From: Frateuria_A sp051900415
GTDB lineage: Bacteria > Pseudomonadota > Gammaproteobacteria > Xanthomonadales > Rhodanobacteraceae
DNA: 64,000 nucleotides
Assembly (NCBI RefSeq): GCF_051900415.1
Contig: NZ_JBHZGL010000002.1
Span: forward strand, 186,001-250,000
Reading direction: 5' to 3'
The notes under the pieces are model-generated. The model had not been told where the DNA came from. It did not search any database and was given only the letters and a program-made list of their open reading frames with translations. Positions 1 to 7,408 of the stretch are shown piece after piece (the stretch's first letter is position 1; every line of letters starts with the position of its first letter). A program made the translations under genes and the position numbers.

Positions 1-405
1 GGCCACCACGAAGGCGGAGTAGAAGCCCACGCCGAACTGGCCGATCAGGCGCGCGTCGGCCTTCTGCTCACCGCTCATCGCCTCCAGGAAACGTCGCGTG
101 CCGGAGCTGGCGATGGTGCCGATGTTCGCCACCACTTCGTCGCGACTCATGCCGATACCGTTGTCGCGCACGGTGACGGTACGCGCCTGTTCGTCCCAGC
201 TCACGTCGATGTGCAGCTCGCCCTCGCCGGCCAGCAGCTCCGGCTGCGCGATCGACTCGAAGCGCAGCTTGTCGCAGGCGTCGGAGGCGTTGGAGACGAG
301 CTCGCGCAGGAAGATTTCCTTGTGCGAGTAGAGCGAGTGGGTGACCAGGTGCAGAACCTGGGCGACTTCGGCTTCGAATTTGCGGGTTTCGGTGGATGCG
401 GTCAT
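1..405 (-). CDS. htpG: Molecular chaperone HtpG (Hsp90), N-terminal part, cut by window edge
   Basis: Bacterial Hsp90 is an ATP-dependent cytosolic chaperone that remodels client proteins as a dimer. Only the first ~135 codons are inside the window; the gene runs off the left edge. The visible protein is the GHKL ATPase domain: it begins MTASTETRKFEAEVAQVL, then has the ATP-lid region ELVSNASDACDKLRFE containing the catalytic Glu and Mg-binding Asn, followed by VRDNGIGMSRDEVV (nucleotide-binding Asp and Gly-rich turn) and GQFGVGFYSAF. The ATG at 405 gives the standard N-terminus of the family. The next gene upstream on the same strand is htpX, 151 bp away, with a hairpin repeat in the spacer. 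The call is firm; the C-terminal half cannot be assessed. Confidence 0.97.
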   Translation of the reverse strand, partial: MTASTETRKFEAEVAQVLHLVTHSLYSHKEIFLRELVSNASDACDKLRFESIAQPELLAGEGELHIDVSWDEQARTVTVRDNGIGMSRDEVVANIGTIASSGTRRFLEAMSGEQKADARLIGQFGVGFYSAFVVA

Positions 406-433
406 TGCAGTGGTGCTTCCAGTGGTTGTGGTT

Positions 434-549
434 TGAACCCCTCTCCCTCCGGGAGAAGGTGCCCGACAAGGCGGGTGAGGGTCCGGACGGAGCGCGCAGC
501 CCACGCGGCCGGACCCGCTTCCCGGCCCCTCTCCCGGCGAGGACAGGGG
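434..549. repeat. CCCTCTCCC...GGGAGA hairpin-bearing intergenic repeat
   Basis: The htpX-htpG spacer holds a CTCCC-TCC-GGGAG hairpin (about 442-454) followed by a GGTGAGGGTCCGG tail, then a second CCCCTCTCCCGG motif at about 525. The same type of motif (CCCTCACCCCAACCCTCTCC) opens both copies of the long family D repeat at 47681 and 59332, so it looks like a dispersed repeat fragment and not part of either gene. Confidence 0.5.
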
Positions 550-556
550 CTAAAGC

Positions 557-1450
557 TCAGGCGCGCGCCGCCTGCAGCGCCGCGATGCGCGCGTCCAGCG
601 GCGGATGGCTCATGAACAGGCGCTGCAGCCCCGCGGCCATGTGGCCGGAGATGCCGAAGGCGGCCATCGCCTTGGGCAGCGTCGTCTGGCCATGGTCGCC
701 CTTGAGCCGCTGCAGTGCGGAGATCATCGACCCGCGGCCGGCCAGCTGCGCACCCGCGCGGTCGGCGCGGAACTCGCGCCAGCGCGAGAAGGCGGCCACG
801 ATCATCGAGGCGAACAGGCCGAAGACCACCTGCAGCACCATCACCGTGACGAAGTAGCCCATGCCGATGCCGCCGCGGTTGTCGCGGCCACCGTTGAGCC
901 AGCTGTCGACCAGGTTGCCGACCACGCGCGCGGCGAGGATCACCAGCGTGTTGAGCACGCCCTGGATCAAGGTGAGCGTCACCATGTCGCCGTTGGCGAC
1001 GTGGCCGATCTCGTGGCCGAGCACGGCCGAGACCTGCTCGCGATCCATCTGTTGCAGCAGGCCGGAGCTGACCGCCACCAGCGAGCTGTTCCTGGTCATG
1101 CCGGTGGCGAACGCGTTCATTTCCGGCGCGTCGTAGATGGCCACTTCGGGCATGCCGATGCCGGCGGCCTGGGCGTGGTGGCGCACGGTGTCGACCAGCC
1201 AGCGCTCGGCGGCGGTCTGCGGCTGCTCGATCACGCGCGCGCCGGTGGAGTACTTGGCGATGGTCTTGGACATCGCCAGCGAAATGAAGGCGCCGCCCAT
1301 GCCGAACACCGCGGCGTAGACGAGCAATCCGGTCATGCCGCCGTAGCCGTGGGCGGCGGCCCACTGGTCGATGCCGAACAGGCGGCAGACGATGCTCAGC
1401 AGCAGGAGGACGGCGATGTTGGTGGCAAGGAAGAGGACGATTCGACGCAC
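557..1450 (-). CDS. htpX: Protease HtpX, membrane zinc metallopeptidase (M48)
   Basis: HtpX degrades misfolded inner-membrane proteins alongside FtsH in the envelope stress response. The product has 297 residues, the usual length. Two hydrophobic segments lie at the N-terminus (about 4-22 and 38-60) and two more follow the active site (about 158-178 and 195-215). The zinc site HEIGH is at residues 146-150, with the third ligand expected in the downstream WREFRADRAGA segment (E of FRAD). The start at 1450 is GTG and gives the canonical MRRIVLFLATN beginning. It lies upstream of htpG on the same strand, but the 151 bp repeat-bearing gap argues for separate units. No missing residue seen. Confidence 0.96.
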   Translation of the reverse strand: MRRIVLFLATNIAVLLLLSIVCRLFGIDQWAAAHGYGGMTGLLVYAAVFGMGGAFISLAMSKTIAKYSTGARVIEQPQTAAERWLVDTVRHHAQAAGIGMPEVAIYDAPEMNAFATGMTRNSSLVAVSSGLLQQMDREQVSAVLGHEIGHVANGDMVTLTLIQGVLNTLVILAARVVGNLVDSWLNGGRDNRGGIGMGYFVTVMVLQVVFGLFASMIVAAFSRWREFRADRAGAQLAGRGSMISALQRLKGDHGQTTLPKAMAAFGISGHMAAGLQRLFMSHPPLDARIAALQAARA

Positions 1451-1636
1451 GGCTGTCTCGTTTGGCAGTCATGGAAAAGCGGTTCGCACCGCGGGGGAGA
1501 TTCGGGGCGCGGGCAGCCGGTTTCAAGGGGAAAGCCGCCCCGCAGAGGTTCAGACCAGCCCCCGTGGCGTCGGTTCCGGGGTCACGCCTGCCTGCGACTT
1601 CGCGCCGCCCCATCCCGGCGCACGCCGGCACGTCGG

Positions 1637-1642
1637 TAGACT
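1637..1642 (+). promoter_or_regulatory. Probable -10 element of gluQ (TAGACT), leaderless arrangement
   Basis: TAGACT ends six bases before the gluQ ATG (1649), so a transcript starting ~7 nt downstream of the hexamer would begin at the start codon itself. No convincing -35 is visible and there is no Shine-Dalgarno sequence. The same spacing recurs at dacB and other genes in this window. Sequence-based inference only. Confidence 0.4.
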
Positions 1643-1648
1643 GCGCGG

Positions 1649-2512
1649 ATGACCTACTGCGGCCGCTTCGCCCCTTCCCCCACCGGCCTGCTGCACTTCG
1701 GTTCGCTGGTGGCCGCGGTGGGCAGCTGGCTGTGCGCGCGCCATGCCGGCGGGCGGTGGCTGGTGCGGGTGGAGGACATCGATCCGCCGCGCGAGGTCGC
1801 CGGTTCGGCGCAGGCGATCCTGACCGCGCTGCCAGCATTCGGGCTGGTCGCCGACGCACCCGCGTTGTTCCAGTCACAACGCCGCGACGCCTACGACGCC
1901 GCCTTCGAGCGCCTGCGCGCCGCCGACCTGGTGTTTCCCTGCTGGTGCAGCCGGGCACAACTGGCGGCCGAGGGCGGGGCGCATCGCGACGGGCGCTGCA
2001 TCGCGTTGCCCGAGCCGAACCGCCCGCCCGCCTGGCGGTTGCGCGTACCGGACGTGACGATCGACTTCGACGACGCGCAACAGGGGCCGCAACGGCAGAA
2101 CCTGCGGGACGAAGCCGGTGACTTCGTCATCCGTCGCGTGGAGGGCTACTACGCCTACCAATTGGCCTGCGTGGTGGACGACGCGTTCCAGGGCATCACC
2201 GAGGTGGTGCGCGGCAACGACCTGCTCGACTCCACCCCGCGGCAGATCTGGCTGCAGCAGTGCCTCGGCCTGCCCATGCCGGCGTACCGCCACCTGCCGC
2301 TGGCGCTGGATGCACAGGGGCGCAAGCTGTCCAAGTCCGAACAGGCGCATCCGGTGGACCCGACCGAGCCGTTGCCAGCGCTGCGCAAGGCGCTGGCCTT
2401 CCTGGACGTCCAGACGTCCGCGGGCGCACACAGCCCCGCGGCCCTGCTGGAAGCCGCGCTGAAGCGTTTCGATCCCGCCCGCCTGCCCCGCCTGGCTGCG
2501 CGCCCCCTGTAG
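1649..2512 (+). CDS. gluQ: Glutamyl-Q tRNA(Asp) synthetase
   Basis: GluQ-RS is a truncated glutamyl-tRNA synthetase paralogue that attaches glutamate to the queuosine base of tRNA(Asp). The 287-residue length fits the family, which lacks the anticodon-binding domain. The class I signature is APSPTGLLHFGSL (8-20), the KMSKS equivalent is KLSKS (226-230), and the zinc-site cysteines are seen in PCWCSR (C98, C100), with C117 a likely further ligand. The stop codon TAG lies inside the first bases of a palindromic repeat (CTGTAGGAGC), so the final Leu and the stop are supplied by that repeat. A TAGACT hexamer 6 nt upstream of ATG suggests a leaderless message. Confidence 0.95.
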   Translation: MTYCGRFAPSPTGLLHFGSLVAAVGSWLCARHAGGRWLVRVEDIDPPREVAGSAQAILTALPAFGLVADAPALFQSQRRDAYDAAFERLRAADLVFPCWCSRAQLAAEGGAHRDGRCIALPEPNRPPAWRLRVPDVTIDFDDAQQGPQRQNLRDEAGDFVIRRVEGYYAYQLACVVDDAFQGITEVVRGNDLLDSTPRQIWLQQCLGLPMPAYRHLPLALDAQGRKLSKSEQAHPVDPTEPLPALRKALAFLDVQTSAGAHSPAALLEAALKRFDPARLPRLAARPL

Positions 2513-2607
2513 GAGCGCACCTGTGCGCGACCGCGGGGCACCGGATCGCGCAAGCTTGGGTCATCGCGCGGATGCCGCATGGCGGTCGCGCACAGGTGCG
2601 CTCCTAC
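2509..2607. repeat. Family A GTAG-ended palindromic repeat, copy 1
   Basis: Inverted pair: the left arm GTAGGAGCGCACCTGTGCG plus CGACCGC is mirrored by the right arm ending GGTGCGCTCCTAC. The ~45 nt between the arms is not conserved. It begins inside the gluQ stop codon. The format (terminal GTAG, short imperfect palindrome, paired inverted copies) resembles the GTAG-type REPs described in Stenotrophomonas and Pseudomonas; that link is by resemblance only. Confidence 0.85.
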
Positions 2608-2696
2608 CGGAGGCCAGGGGCAGCAGCTGTCATGAAGTTGGGGTATACATGCAGGGCACGCCAGCGTCGGCGTCCTCGCATCGGGAAATCTCGGCA

Positions 2697-3437
2697 ATGA
2701 ACCCACGCACCGCACTGGTCACCGGCGGCACGGGCGGCATCGGCAGCGCGATCGTCCGCTACCTGGCGCGCCAGGGACACCGCGTCGCCACCAACTACCG
2801 CGACGAGGCCAAGGCGCAGGCCTGGCGTGAACGCATGGCCGCAGAAGGCATCGACGTGTGCATGGTGCCGGGCGACGTGGCCGACCCGGGTTCGTCGGAG
2901 GCGATGGTGCGGGCCGTGGAAGCGCAATGCGGTCCGGTGCAGATCCTGGTCAACAACGCCGGCATCACCCGCGACACCACCTTCCACAAGATGGATTACC
3001 AGCAGTGGACCGAGGTGGTGAACACCAACCTCAACGCCTGCTTCAACGTCACCCGTCCGGTGATCGAGGGCATGCGGGCGCGCCGCTGGGGCCGCATCGT
3101 GCAGATCAGCTCGATCAACGGCCAGAAGGGTCAGTACGGCCAGGCCAACTACGCCGCGGCCAAGGCCGGCATGCACGGATTCACCATTTCGCTGGCGCAG
3201 GAGAATGCCAAGTTCGGCATCACGGTCAACACGGTGTCGCCGGGCTACGTGGCAACCGACATGGTGATGGCCGTCCCGGAGGAGGTACGCGAAAAGATCG
3301 TGGCGCAGATCCCGATCGGGCGGCTCGGCAAGCCCGAGGAGATCGCGCACGCCGTGGCGTTCTTCACCACCGACGAAGCGAGCTGGATCACCGGATCGAA
3401 TCTGGCGATCAACGGCGGTCACTACATGGGGTGGTGA
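2697..3437 (+). CDS. phbB: Acetoacetyl-CoA reductase-like SDR (PhaB/PhbB type)
   Basis: Short-chain dehydrogenase that, in its family, reduces acetoacetyl-CoA to 3-hydroxybutyryl-CoA with NADPH for polyhydroxybutyrate. The 246 residues show the cofactor loop TGGTGGIG (9-16), NNAG (87-90), and the catalytic Ser138/139, Tyr152 and Lys156 within QISSINGQKGQYGQANYAAAK. The GQKGQ(Y/F)GQ(A/T)NY stretch is typical of PhaB and distinguishes it from FabG. The ATG at 2697 gives the standard MNPRTALVTGG start; the reading frame is open further upstream, but that sequence is repeat DNA. No PHA synthase gene is near, so the pathway role is inferred. It could also act as a FabG-like reductase. Confidence 0.85.
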   Translation: MNPRTALVTGGTGGIGSAIVRYLARQGHRVATNYRDEAKAQAWRERMAAEGIDVCMVPGDVADPGSSEAMVRAVEAQCGPVQILVNNAGITRDTTFHKMDYQQWTEVVNTNLNACFNVTRPVIEGMRARRWGRIVQISSINGQKGQYGQANYAAAKAGMHGFTISLAQENAKFGITVNTVSPGYVATDMVMAVPEEVREKIVAQIPIGRLGKPEEIAHAVAFFTTDEASWITGSNLAINGGHYMGW

Positions 3438-3445
3438 GCCATGGA

Positions 3446-3580
3446 TCCTTCCCCGTTCACGGGGGAAGGATCCCGAAGGGCGGATGGGGGAAGTCTTGCC
3501 TCGAATCCACCCATGCATCGCGCCCAAGGGCGCCCCCATCCGCCTGTCGGCACCTTCCCCCGCGTTCGCGGGGGAAAGCT
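3446..3580. repeat. Family B CTTCCCCCG/CGGGGGAAG repeat, copy 1
   Basis: Two hairpins (CCTTCCCCGTTCACGGGGGAAGG and CTTCCCCCGCGTTCGCGGGGGAA types) are joined to arms reading GGGCGGATGGGGGAAG and CCCCCATCCGCC. The element fills the space between the convergent phbB-like and tcdA genes and could act as a bidirectional transcription barrier, which is an inference. Confidence 0.8.
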
Positions 3581-3605
3581 CGATGGCGACCTCTTTGGAG
3601 GCGAG

Positions 3606-4391
3606 CTACTTCTCCAGCACTTTCTCCAAGACCTTCCCCACCGCCGCAAACGCGAACGCTCCGGTGATGTGCGTCGCCGCCCCCAACCCGCCGCCGCAGG
3701 CCAGGTTGAGTGAGTCCCCGCCCGGCGGGCGCAACCCGCACACGCTCCCATCCGGTTGCGGGTATTGCACGTTCTGCAGCGAATACACCGCCGACACGCC
3801 GAAGTAGCGGTCCGGGTTGCGCGGAAAGCTGAAATCCTGCCGGAGTTTCTTGCGGATCAGGCTGAACATCGCATCGTGCTCGGTACGCGAAAGATCGCGC
3901 ACGCGGATCTGCGTCGGATCGGTGCGCCCACCGGCCGAACCCACCGTCACCATCGGCAACTTGCGCCGGCGGCACCAGGCGATCGCCTCCAGCTTCACGC
4001 GGAAGGCATCGCAGGCATCCAGCACCACGTCGTAGCCACGATCCAGCAGCTCGTCCAGCGTGGCCGTGGTGAGGAAACGCTCGATCGCCTCCAGCCGGAT
4101 GCGCGGGTTGATCGCGTGCGCGCGCTCGGCCATCACGCCCACCTTGGGCTTGCCCCACTGGCCGTCCAGCGCATGCAGCTGGCGGTTGGTGTTGGACAGG
4201 CACACCTCGTCGGCATCGATCAGGGTCAACCGCCCCACGCCGCTGCGCGCCAGCGCCTCGACCGCCCAGGAGCCAACCCCGCCGATGCCGATCACACAGA
4301 CGTGGGCGTTCATCAGGCGCTCGATGGTGCCCCGGCCGTACAGGCGCTCGACGCCCTCGAAGCGCTCGACCGGATAATGCGGGCCGCTCAT
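3606..4391 (-). CDS. tcdA: tRNA threonylcarbamoyladenosine dehydratase
   Basis: TcdA (CsdL/YgdL) is an E1-like enzyme that dehydrates t6A37 in ANN-decoding tRNAs to the cyclic form ct6A, using ATP. The 261 residues carry the nucleotide-binding loop VIGIGGVGSWAVE (about 33-45), the ThiF-type adenylation region with DADEVCLSNTNRQ, and the DACDAF segment. The start at 4391 gives MSGPHYPVERFEGVERLYG, in line with family members. The C-terminal GAFAFAAVGKVLEKVLEK is an amphipathic tail also seen in the family. It is monocistronic, converging on phbB and diverging from the cytochrome-like gene at 4529. Confidence 0.93.
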   Translation of the reverse strand: MSGPHYPVERFEGVERLYGRGTIERLMNAHVCVIGIGGVGSWAVEALARSGVGRLTLIDADEVCLSNTNRQLHALDGQWGKPKVGVMAERAHAINPRIRLEAIERFLTTATLDELLDRGYDVVLDACDAFRVKLEAIAWCRRRKLPMVTVGSAGGRTDPTQIRVRDLSRTEHDAMFSLIRKKLRQDFSFPRNPDRYFGVSAVYSLQNVQYPQPDGSVCGLRPPGGDSLNLACGGGLGAATHITGAFAFAAVGKVLEKVLEK

Positions 4392-4528
4392 GCGACCTGC
4401 CCGGGGACGGGGTGGATGCTGCCTGCCATCGCGTGCGGTTTCCTACGCGGAAAAGCCCATTTTACGGCTACGAAAGGCGTCGATGCTTCGGTATTCTGGC
4501 CTTTCACACTCTTCAAGGGCGGTCCACC

Positions 4529-4924
4529 ATGAATGCACGTTCCGCACTCCTTATCCTGCTCGGCCTGGTCATCGGCGTCCTCGGTACCGTGTTTGCGATG
4601 AAGTCGCTGGGCGACCGCAATCCGATGCCGCACGCGGTGATGACGGTGATGGGCCATCACATGGGCGCGCTCGGCCAGGCGGTCAAGTCCAAGCAGTGCG
4701 ACGCCGCGCAGGTCAACGATCACCTCTTGCGCCTGCAGTCCACCGCGTCGGACATCCCCACCGCCTTCCCTGGTGCGGAACAGGACTTCCTCGACCATTC
4801 CAACCGCCTGCGGACCGCCCTGCAGGGCGCCGTGCAGGCGCACCCGACCGACTGTGCCGCGCTCGCCCAGGCGGTCAAGCCGGTGAACGACGCCTGCAAA
4901 TCCTGCCACCAGCAATACCGGTAA
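4529..4924 (+). CDS. Membrane-anchored c-type cytochrome-like protein with C-terminal CKSCH
   Basis: A 131-residue protein with an N-terminal hydrophobic segment (about 6-23, uncleaved anchor or signal), a His/Met-rich helix start (HAVMTVMGHHMGALGQ, about 35-50) and one haem-binding motif C123-K-S-C126-H127 four residues from the C-terminus. A Met ligand near the first helix and a CxxCH at the extreme C-terminus is the layout of the four-helix cytochrome c'/c-556 fold, so a periplasmic haem protein is inferred. The ATG at 4529 precedes the hydrophobic segment directly; the longer open frame starting at 4412 has no signal features. Only 24 nt separate it from the downstream histidine kinase, suggesting cotranscription. 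Substrate or redox partner is unknown. Confidence 0.7.
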   Translation: MNARSALLILLGLVIGVLGTVFAMKSLGDRNPMPHAVMTVMGHHMGALGQAVKSKQCDAAQVNDHLLRLQSTASDIPTAFPGAEQDFLDHSNRLRTALQGAVQAHPTDCAALAQAVKPVNDACKSCHQQYR

Positions 4925-4948
4925 ACCGAACCCGCACGGCCGGATGCC

Positions 4949-6313
4949 ATGTCGACGCCAGGGATGACCCACGCACCGCACCGCCGCCGTTCCCGGCTGC
5001 AGCAGTTGCGGCGGCGGGTGGACAACGCGATGTTCACCCGGGCGCGCTACTCGCAGCCGATGATGCCGGTGATGTGCCTGCTCGGCGGCCTGTTCATGCC
5101 GCTGTACTGGTTCCTGTGGACCTACGTGCTGCCGCAGCCCTACAGCAACCTGGGGCTGCACGCGGCCGGGTGCGTGGTGCTGTTGCCGCTGGCGCTGCAG
5201 CGCTGGTGGCCGCGTTCGTTCAAGCCGTGGTTGCCGCTGTACTGGTACGCGGTGATCACGTTCGTGCTGCCGTTTTTCTTCGGCTACCTGTTTCTGCGCA
5301 ACGGCGGCACGATCGTCTGGATGGGCGCGCACCTGTTCTCGATCTTCATCACGATGATGTTGTTCGACCTGGCGAGCTTCGCGCTGATCTACAGCCTCGG
5401 CACGGCGTTCGCCGCGCTGGCGTTCCAGCTCGGACCGCACGACGTGTGGCCATTGCACGCGCTGCTGCAGTACGCGCCGGTGCTGGCGCTGACGCTGATC
5501 CTGGGACCGCTGGCCAGTCTCTCGCAGAAGTTTGCCGACGAAGCCAAGGTCAAGGCGCTGATCGGCGCCTCCAACAACATCGCGCACGAGCTGCGCACGC
5601 CGCTGGGTTCGGTGCAGATGGCCGGTCGCGCGATCGGCCGGTACCTGCCCAACCTGCTGGAGAGCCACCGAGTGGCCGAGCGCGCCGGCCTGCCGGTGGC
5701 CGCGCTGCGCGGGCCGCACCTGCAGGCGCTGCAGCGCGGCATTGCGGTGATCGAGCACGAGGTCAACCACGCGCACACCGTGATCGACATGCTGCTCATG
5801 GCCGCCAAGCCGATGGGCACCCTGCAGTTCGAACCACTGCACGTGCGCGCCTGCGTGGCGCAGGCGCTGGCGCGCTATCCGTACGCCTCGCAAGCCGAAC
5901 GCGAGCGCGTGCAGCTGTCGACCGAACCGACCGACTTCGTGCTGATGGGCTCGGAAACGCTGCTCACCCATGTGCTTTTCAACCTGCTGCGCAATGCGCT
6001 GTTCCACACCGGCCGTGCCGGCAAGGGTGAAATCCACGTGAGCCTGGACAGCGACAGCAGCGGCCACTGCATCCGCGTTCGCGACACCGGGCCGGGCATT
6101 CCGCCGGACGTGCTGCCGCGCATCTTCAACCGCTTCTATTCCCACAGCGACGGGCGGGACGGCACCGGGCTGGGCATCGGCCTGGCCTTCTCGCAAAGTG
6201 CCGTCGAACGCATGGGCGGGCGCATCAGCTGTCGCTCACACTGGGGCGAATACACCGAATTCTTCGTGACGTTTCCGCCATACGTGCCATCTGGACAGGG
6301 ACTTTCGGCATGA
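4949..6313 (+). CDS. Sensor histidine kinase with CqsS-like six-helix sensor domain
   Basis: The 454-residue membrane kinase begins with about six transmembrane helices (residues ~38-195). This region resembles the CAI-1 receptor CqsS of Vibrio and LqsS of Legionella: shared landmarks are W-Y-LPQPYSNLGL (~58-70), the VLPFFF helix (~108) and a TI-W-M helix. The cytoplasmic part has the H-box IAHELRTPLG with His213, the N-box LFNLLRNALFHT, and G-boxes DTGPGIPP and GTGLGIGLAF. Unlike Vibrio CqsS there is no fused receiver; the receiver is the next gene, overlapping by 4 bp (ATGA). No CqsA/LqsA-type autoinducer synthase lies in the window. Likeness to CqsS is from remembered sequence, so the ligand (an alpha-hydroxyketone) is inference. 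Confidence 0.75.
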   Translation: MSTPGMTHAPHRRRSRLQQLRRRVDNAMFTRARYSQPMMPVMCLLGGLFMPLYWFLWTYVLPQPYSNLGLHAAGCVVLLPLALQRWWPRSFKPWLPLYWYAVITFVLPFFFGYLFLRNGGTIVWMGAHLFSIFITMMLFDLASFALIYSLGTAFAALAFQLGPHDVWPLHALLQYAPVLALTLILGPLASLSQKFADEAKVKALIGASNNIAHELRTPLGSVQMAGRAIGRYLPNLLESHRVAERAGLPVAALRGPHLQALQRGIAVIEHEVNHAHTVIDMLLMAAKPMGTLQFEPLHVRACVAQALARYPYASQAERERVQLSTEPTDFVLMGSETLLTHVLFNLLRNALFHTGRAGKGEIHVSLDSDSSGHCIRVRDTGPGIPPDVLPRIFNRFYSHSDGRDGTGLGIGLAFSQSAVERMGGRISCRSHWGEYTEFFVTFPPYVPSGQGLSA

Positions 6314-7326
6314 GCATCGACTTCCACGGCGACATCCTGCCGTTCCACTTCCCCACCACCACGCTACTGGTGGACGACCACGAGAAATACCTCGACAGCA
6401 TGCCCCTGCTGCTCGACCCGAGCCTGCGCCTGCGCAGCTACAGCTCGCCGCGCCGGGCGCTGGCCGAGCTGGGCAGCCACGGTATCCGCGCGGTGCCGGG
6501 CGGCGGCTGGATGTACCACTGGAAGGACCGCTCCTCGCAGACGCGGGAACTGGTCGCGCTGGACATCGATTCGATCCATCGGGTGATGTTCGACCCGGAG
6601 CGTTTCGCCGAGGTGTCGGTGGTGGTGGTCGACCTCACCATGCCGGAGATGGACGGCATTTCGTTCTGCCGGGAACTGGCCAACCCGCACATCGGCAAGA
6701 TCCTGCTCACCGGTACTGCCGACGACTGCACCGCGATCGAAGCGTTCAACGCGGGCGTGATCGACCGCTTCATCCGCAAGAGCGATCCGCAGGCGATCGA
6801 CAAGCTGCAGCTGGGCATCCGCGCGTTGCAGCGACGCTACTTCGAGCGCGTGGGCGGTTTCGTCGCCGAGGCGCTGGCGCTGGGCAACGTGCGGTTCCTG
6901 CGCGACAAGGCGTTCCAGCAGGCGTTCCGTGGCCTGGTCGGCGACTTCCCGGCAGTGGAGTGCTACCTGCACGTCAACCCGACTGGCATGCTGCTGCTGG
7001 ACGAGCGTGGCCGCGGGCGATTCGTGCTGATCCAGACCGACGAGGACCTGCGTGCGCATTACGAGATCGCCAGCGACCTGGGTGCCCCGGCCGAACTGCT
7101 GGCTGCGCTGCGCGAGGGCGACCGGCTGCCCTGGTTCGGCGAGGGCGACGGCTACTACCGCGAGGGCATCCGCGACGCGGAAGCGCTGCTGCATCCGGCG
7201 GTGACGGTGCGCGGCGAGCAGTGGTATCACCTGGCGCTGATCGAGGACGTCTCGCGCTTCCAGCTCGGCAAGCTGCGCAACTATCACGACTGGCTCGGCG
7301 AACAGGACCAGGCGCTGGGCGCCTGA
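6310..7326 (+). CDS. Response regulator with atypical, extended receiver domain
   Basis: Partner of the upstream kinase (ATGA overlap). The 338-residue protein opens with a receiver: acidic pair D22-D23 (TLLVDDHEKYLDS), phospho-acceptor D108 in VVVDLTMPEMDG, switch Thr in KILLTGTADD and Lys in DRFIRKSDP. The acidic pair and the phospho-acceptor are 85 residues apart instead of about 40-45, because ~40 residues containing VPGGGWMYHWKDR are inserted. The C-terminal ~170 residues contain no DNA-binding helix-turn-helix, GGDEF, EAL or HD-GYP motif that I can recognise, so the output is unknown. It may relay phosphate or bind a partner protein, as proposed for regulators in lqs-type loci. Confidence 0.75.
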   Translation: MSIDFHGDILPFHFPTTTLLVDDHEKYLDSMPLLLDPSLRLRSYSSPRRALAELGSHGIRAVPGGGWMYHWKDRSSQTRELVALDIDSIHRVMFDPERFAEVSVVVVDLTMPEMDGISFCRELANPHIGKILLTGTADDCTAIEAFNAGVIDRFIRKSDPQAIDKLQLGIRALQRRYFERVGGFVAEALALGNVRFLRDKAFQQAFRGLVGDFPAVECYLHVNPTGMLLLDERGRGRFVLIQTDEDLRAHYEIASDLGAPAELLAALREGDRLPWFGEGDGYYREGIRDAEALLHPAVTVRGEQWYHLALIEDVSRFQLGKLRNYHDWLGEQDQALGA

Positions 7327-7336
7327 TGACTTCGTG

Positions 7337-7387
7337 GGGTGGGCTTTGAACCCACCATGGCATCGGGCGGTGGGCTGAAGCCCACCC
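7337..7387. repeat. Family C GTGGGCTT...AAGCCCAC repeat, copy 1
   Basis: Two short hairpins (GGGTGGGCTTTGAACCCACC and GGTGGGCTGAAGCCCACC) lie between the response-regulator and Mpo1-like genes, which are convergent. The same motif occurs at 31694-31752. Either arm pair could serve as a transcription stop; this is not shown. Confidence 0.6.
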
Positions 7388-7408
7388 TGCGCCATCCACG
7401 GACGGGCG

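Noticed and set aside
4949..6313. Calling the kinase gene cqsS outright
   Set aside because: Resemblance is to the sensor domain only, no synthase is nearby, and the fused receiver of Vibrio CqsS is missing. I left the symbol blank.
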